DNA of 34,933 nt from Nocardia uniformis NBRC 13702 (lineage in GTDB: Bacteria; Actinomycetota; Actinomycetes; Mycobacteriales; Mycobacteriaceae), in the NCBI RefSeq assembly GCF_001613345.1, contig NZ_BDCE01000123.1, positions 1-34,933 of the forward strand, read 5' to 3'. Within the stretch, counting starts at the first letter, position 1. The number at the start of each line of letters is the position of its first letter. A program made the translations under genes and the position numbers. The notes beneath the pieces were generated by a model. The model saw nothing but the letters and a program-made list of their open reading frames with translations. It made no database searches and was not told the DNA's origin. Positions 32,376 to 34,933 of this stretch are shown here, piece by piece.

Positions 32376-32782
32376 AACACCGCTTGGGTTTGCGTCACCT
32401 TGGCGACGAGTTTGCCCGCATCGTCGTGGATCTCGGTTTCCACGACGATGAAACCGCGACCCGCGTGCAGCGGTCGCGCGGTGGCGGTGGCATACCCCGA
32501 GCGGACCGCGCGCAGGAAGTTGGTCTTGGATTCCACCGTCGTGGTGCCCACCTTGCCCTGGGGCAGATTGAGATAGGCGCAGACGGCGGCGGTGGAGTCG
32601 GCCAGAGCCATGAGCGTGCCGCCGTGCATGACTCCGCCGAGGGTACAGAGGGATTCGTGCCAAGCCAGGCGGCTGCGAACCAGTTCGGGGCCGTGGGCGA
32701 GCACCTGCACACCGAGCCGCTCGGTGAACGGCATGGACTGGTGGAACAGGGCGGTACCGGTGGCGTCGATGGTGGCTGTCAT
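32372..32782 (-). CDS. PaaI-type hotdog thioesterase
   Basis: A 136-residue hotdog-fold protein that hydrolyses acyl-CoA thioesters, probably aromatic or medium-chain. Typical features: LGVQVLAHGPELVRSRL, then GGVMHGGTLMALADSTAAVCAYLNLP, where the HGG and the following Asp form the usual active-site region, and VESKTNFLRAVRSGYATATARPLHAGR. The ATG at 32782 shares the bases CATG with the ATG of the next, divergent gene, leaving no room between them. Confidence 0.85.
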   Translation of the reverse strand: MTATIDATGTALFHQSMPFTERLGVQVLAHGPELVRSRLAWHESLCTLGGVMHGGTLMALADSTAAVCAYLNLPQGKVGTTTVESKTNFLRAVRSGYATATARPLHAGRGFIVVETEIHDDAGKLVAKVTQTQAVF

Positions 32783-33104
32783 GGGATCGAGGCTGCCGCA
32801 CCGAGATCCATCGGTCGATTACCTGCGCGGTAATGCCCGGCTCGCCGTCACCGAGGCCTGCTCGAATACTGTCGAACACGGGTACCGCGATCAGGACGGC
32901 ACCGTCCATGTCGAGGCGGCGACGACCGAGTCCGATGTCTGTATCCGGGTGGTCGATGAGGGCAGTTGGAAGCCGCCGCAACCGGAGTCGACCGGGATTC
33001 GGGGGCGTGGCTTGGCACTCATCCGGGCATTGATGCCGAACGTCGCCGTCTACACCGGCAGCGGTGGCACGTCGGTCGAACTGCGAGTACCGCTGCCTGC
33101 GTGA
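32781..33104 (+). CDS. Truncated HATPase (anti-sigma RsbW-like) protein
   Basis: A 107-residue Bergerat-fold ATPase resembling RsbW/SpoIIAB anti-sigma kinases. It shows the N box ARLAVTEACSNTVEHGY, the G1 box VVDEGSW and the G2 box GRGLALIRALM, ending in a last beta strand SVELRVPL. The usual 35-50 residues before the N box (first strand and helix, dimer face) are largely missing. The only plausible start is ATG 32781, inside the start codon of the opposite thioesterase gene. It is probably a decayed or minimal copy; no sigma factor or anti-anti-sigma partner is adjacent. Confidence 0.65.
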   Translation: MGSRLPHRDPSVDYLRGNARLAVTEACSNTVEHGYRDQDGTVHVEAATTESDVCIRVVDEGSWKPPQPESTGIRGRGLALIRALMPNVAVYTGSGGTSVELRVPLPA

Positions 33105-33124
33105 AACTCCGGGTGAGACCGGGA

Positions 33125-34738
33125 CTACCGGCTGAGCTCGAAGCCCGGGTAGCCGTTCTCGCGTTCGGTGTCGCAGCGGCGGCGGTAATTGCCGAAACCG
33201 CCGATGTAGGGCATGAATACGCGCTTCTTCCCCTCCACATTCGCGCCCAGGTACCAGGAATTGGCGCGAACGAACAGGGTGCCCGCGGCGACCTCCATGA
33301 GGTGGTCGGTCCACTCCCGCGCCGATTCGGTTCGGGCCTGCACGCGGGCGATATCCCGGGTGCGGCAGTGCTCGATCAGGGCGAGAATCCAGTCCAGCTG
33401 CTGTTCGGAGTGCAAGGCCATATTCGCCATGACAGAGGGGGTTCCGACGCTGTTGACGCTGAACATATTGGGGAAACCGGGAATTCCGAAGCCCAGGTAG
33501 GTGACCGGGCCGTCGGCGAAGGCCTCGTGTAGCCGAATGCCGTTGGCGCCCTTCGGATCGATACTGAGCAGTGCGCCGGTCATGGCGTCGAAGCCGGTGG
33601 CGTAGACGATGGCATCGAATTCCAGCTGGCGGTCGACGGTACGGATACCGGTCGCGGTGATCTCCTCGATCGGCTCGCGCCGCAGATTCACCAGCGAGAC
33701 GTGCTCCTGATTGAACATCTCGTAGTAGCCGACATCGGTGCAGATGCGCTTGGTGCCGATCGGATGATCGTTCGGGATCAGATCGGCGGCGACAGCGGCG
33801 TCGGCGATTTTGGCGCGGATCTTGGCGTCGGCGAACTCGCGCACAATGTCATTGGCGGCCATATCGCTGTTCTGGTCCGGGAAGACCTTGTTGAACAGCA
33901 CGCCGCCCTCGTTCCAGCGCTGCTCCATGGCGGCGAGGCGCTCGTCCTCGCTCAGCTCGCGGGCCTTGGTTTGAATGCTCTCGTGTGGTGTGGCCGCCGG
34001 TGCGTAGGAGGACTTCTCGCGGCGCTGCGGGTAGGTCTCGCGGATCTGCCGCATCTCGGCCTCGGTCCACGGCCGATTCGGCATGGGCACACTGTAATTC
34101 GGCGACCGCTGAAAGACGGTGAGCGAGGTGGCATCTCGGGCCAGGAGCGGCGAGACCTGGATACCCGACGAGCCGGTGCCGATAACGGCGATGCGCTTGC
34201 CCGCGAGGTCCGCGCCCGCCTCCGGCCAGCGGGCGGTGAACAGCTCCTCGCCCGCGAAAGTGTTCGCGCCCGGGATATCCGGGCGGATGGGCTCCGAGAG
34301 GCAGCCGGTGGCGAAGACGACAAAGCGGGATCGGAAGGTGTCGCCCCGATCGGTGCCGACGGTCCAGGTCGAGGTGGTCTCGTCGAATTCCGCCGCGGTG
34401 ACGCGGGTGCCGAACCGGTAGTGGCGCCGCACGTCGAACCGGTCGGCGACGTGGCGCAGGTAGGCGTGGATCTCCGGCTGCGCGGCGAAGCGCTCGGTCC
34501 ACGTCCAGCTCTGCTGCAATTGCGCATCGAAGGAGTAGGAGTAGTCGACGCTCTCGACATCGCAGCGTGCGCCCGGATAGCGATTCCAGTACCAGGTGCC
34601 GCCCACATCGTCGCCCGCCTCGATACCGAGCACCCGCAGGCCCGCACGCGCCGCGTGATGGACACCGTAGAGGCCCGCGAATCCGGCCCCGACGATTATC
34701 ACGTCGTACCGGGTGTCCGACCCGCTGTTGGAGTGCAT
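33125..34738 (-). CDS. Flavin-containing monooxygenase, Baeyer-Villiger-like
   Basis: A 537-residue class B flavoprotein monooxygenase, similar in layout to cyclohexanone and phenylacetone monooxygenases. FAD-binding VIIVGAGFAGLYG is near residue 15, followed by GGTWYWNRYPGARCDVES. NADPH-binding IAVIGTGSSGIQ lies mid-protein and YATGFDAMTGALLSID near the C-terminal third. The BVMO fingerprint FxGxxxHxxxW reads FAGEELFTARW, with Phe167 in place of His. ATG 34738 is chosen for its GAGAGGG ribosome site; the frame is open to 34825. Such enzymes turn ketones into esters or lactones; the substrate is not known. Confidence 0.88.
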   Translation of the reverse strand: MHSNSGSDTRYDVIIVGAGFAGLYGVHHAARAGLRVLGIEAGDDVGGTWYWNRYPGARCDVESVDYSYSFDAQLQQSWTWTERFAAQPEIHAYLRHVADRFDVRRHYRFGTRVTAAEFDETTSTWTVGTDRGDTFRSRFVVFATGCLSEPIRPDIPGANTFAGEELFTARWPEAGADLAGKRIAVIGTGSSGIQVSPLLARDATSLTVFQRSPNYSVPMPNRPWTEAEMRQIRETYPQRREKSSYAPAATPHESIQTKARELSEDERLAAMEQRWNEGGVLFNKVFPDQNSDMAANDIVREFADAKIRAKIADAAVAADLIPNDHPIGTKRICTDVGYYEMFNQEHVSLVNLRREPIEEITATGIRTVDRQLEFDAIVYATGFDAMTGALLSIDPKGANGIRLHEAFADGPVTYLGFGIPGFPNMFSVNSVGTPSVMANMALHSEQQLDWILALIEHCRTRDIARVQARTESAREWTDHLMEVAAGTLFVRANSWYLGANVEGKKRVFMPYIGGFGNYRRRCDTERENGYPGFELSR

Positions 34739-34869
34739 GCTCGCCCTCTCACCCATTCGTCTAGCGATATTTCGAATAGGCATATGGTCGGCCGCCGCGG
34801 CGCTGCCCGCGAGCCCCGGTCCCACTGATCAGGAGCGGTCCTCACCAAGAGGTATCGCCGTCCACCTCG

Positions 34870-34933
34870 TCATTCCGGCATGCTTTTGGCCGGAATCCAC
34901 GCCTCCGACGTAGTGGATCCCGGCCAGAAGCAT
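34870..34933. repeat. Dispersed hairpin repeat, cut by the window end
   Basis: CATTCCGGC at 34870-34879 is followed by an arm ATGCTTTTGGCCGGAATCC... (34880-34900) and its inverted copy (34913-34933), which match at 19 of 21 positions around a 12-base loop. It belongs to the family of 14752-14844. By comparison the element should run about 12 bases beyond the window. Confidence 0.7.

Noticed and set aside
31497..33314. 605-residue minus-strand open frame
   Set aside because: It lies opposite MpaB copy 2 and the HATPase, crosses the thioesterase in another frame, and is rich in Arg, Pro and His without motifs; a GC-rich shadow.
34713..34913. 66-residue plus-strand open frame ending VIPACFWPEST
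   Set aside because: The distinctive tail is a translation of the dispersed hairpin repeat and also appears from the copy at 14752, so it is not a gene.

Overview
The window is high-GC DNA from an actinomycete, most likely Nocardia or a close mycolic-acid-containing relative. Support for this comes from an EphD-type epoxide hydrolase/SDR fusion, a deazaflavin (F420)-type nitroreductase, two MpaB-family (DUF2236) oxygenases, a PDR/VanB-type reductase, frequent GTG starts, and dispersed hairpin repeats around the core sequence ATTCCGGC...GCCGGAAT. The genus is inferred from gene content, not from a marker gene.

Layout. 1-5.4 kb: two divergent family-2 glycosyltransferases (the left one cut by the window edge), a DUF2277-DUF1992 pair, an NAD-dependent sugar epimerase and an FAD monooxygenase. 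5.6-9.0 kb: a YdcF-like membrane protein, a CHC2/Toprim primase-like gene directly downstream of tRNA-Glu(CTC), and a quinone oxidoreductase behind a SoxR-box-like palindrome. 9.0-14.6 kb: gluconokinase, then the histidine-utilisation genes hutU-hutI-hutG, divergent from their GntR-type regulator hutC. A perfect 14-bp palindrome sits between the -35 and -10 of the hutU promoter. hutH is not in the window. 14.6-16.3 kb: a repeat-rich stretch around an N-acetylmuramoyl-L-alanine amidase lipoprotein, plus a frameshifted gene remnant. 16.3-20.1 kb: a tightly coupled operon of metal-dependent hydrolase, three-domain oxidoreductase and EphD, behind an operator-like palindrome.

20.2-22.0 kb holds three small proteins, each with one or two membrane helices and a Gly/Cys-rich tail, interleaved with a protein resembling the glycine-rich-domain (DUF1399/GRDP) family. 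I regard this as the best candidate for an undescribed system here. 22.0-24.1 kb: TerC behind a yybP-ykoY-like leader, a deazaflavin-dependent nitroreductase, and a cysteine-free HesB-like protein. 24.1-26.5 kb is an eroded accessory island with an orphan Imm49-like immunity gene, remnants of tyrosine integrases and an IstB-like ATPase, and tRNA-Met(CAT).

26.6-34.9 kb: two small unknown genes, then a cluster of MpaB oxygenase, AraC regulator, aldehyde-dehydrogenase-like protein and a second MpaB oxygenase. The dehydrogenase-like protein has lost its catalytic Cys, its oxyanion Asn and its C-terminus. After these come a PaaI-type thioesterase whose start codon overlaps that of a truncated HATPase gene, and a Baeyer-Villiger-like monooxygenase with an altered fingerprint. 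The promoters of the EphD operon and the second MpaB gene share a near-identical 20-bp operator-like element. Together the right half looks like redox and lipid or ketone metabolism, probably under TetR- and AraC-type control (inference).
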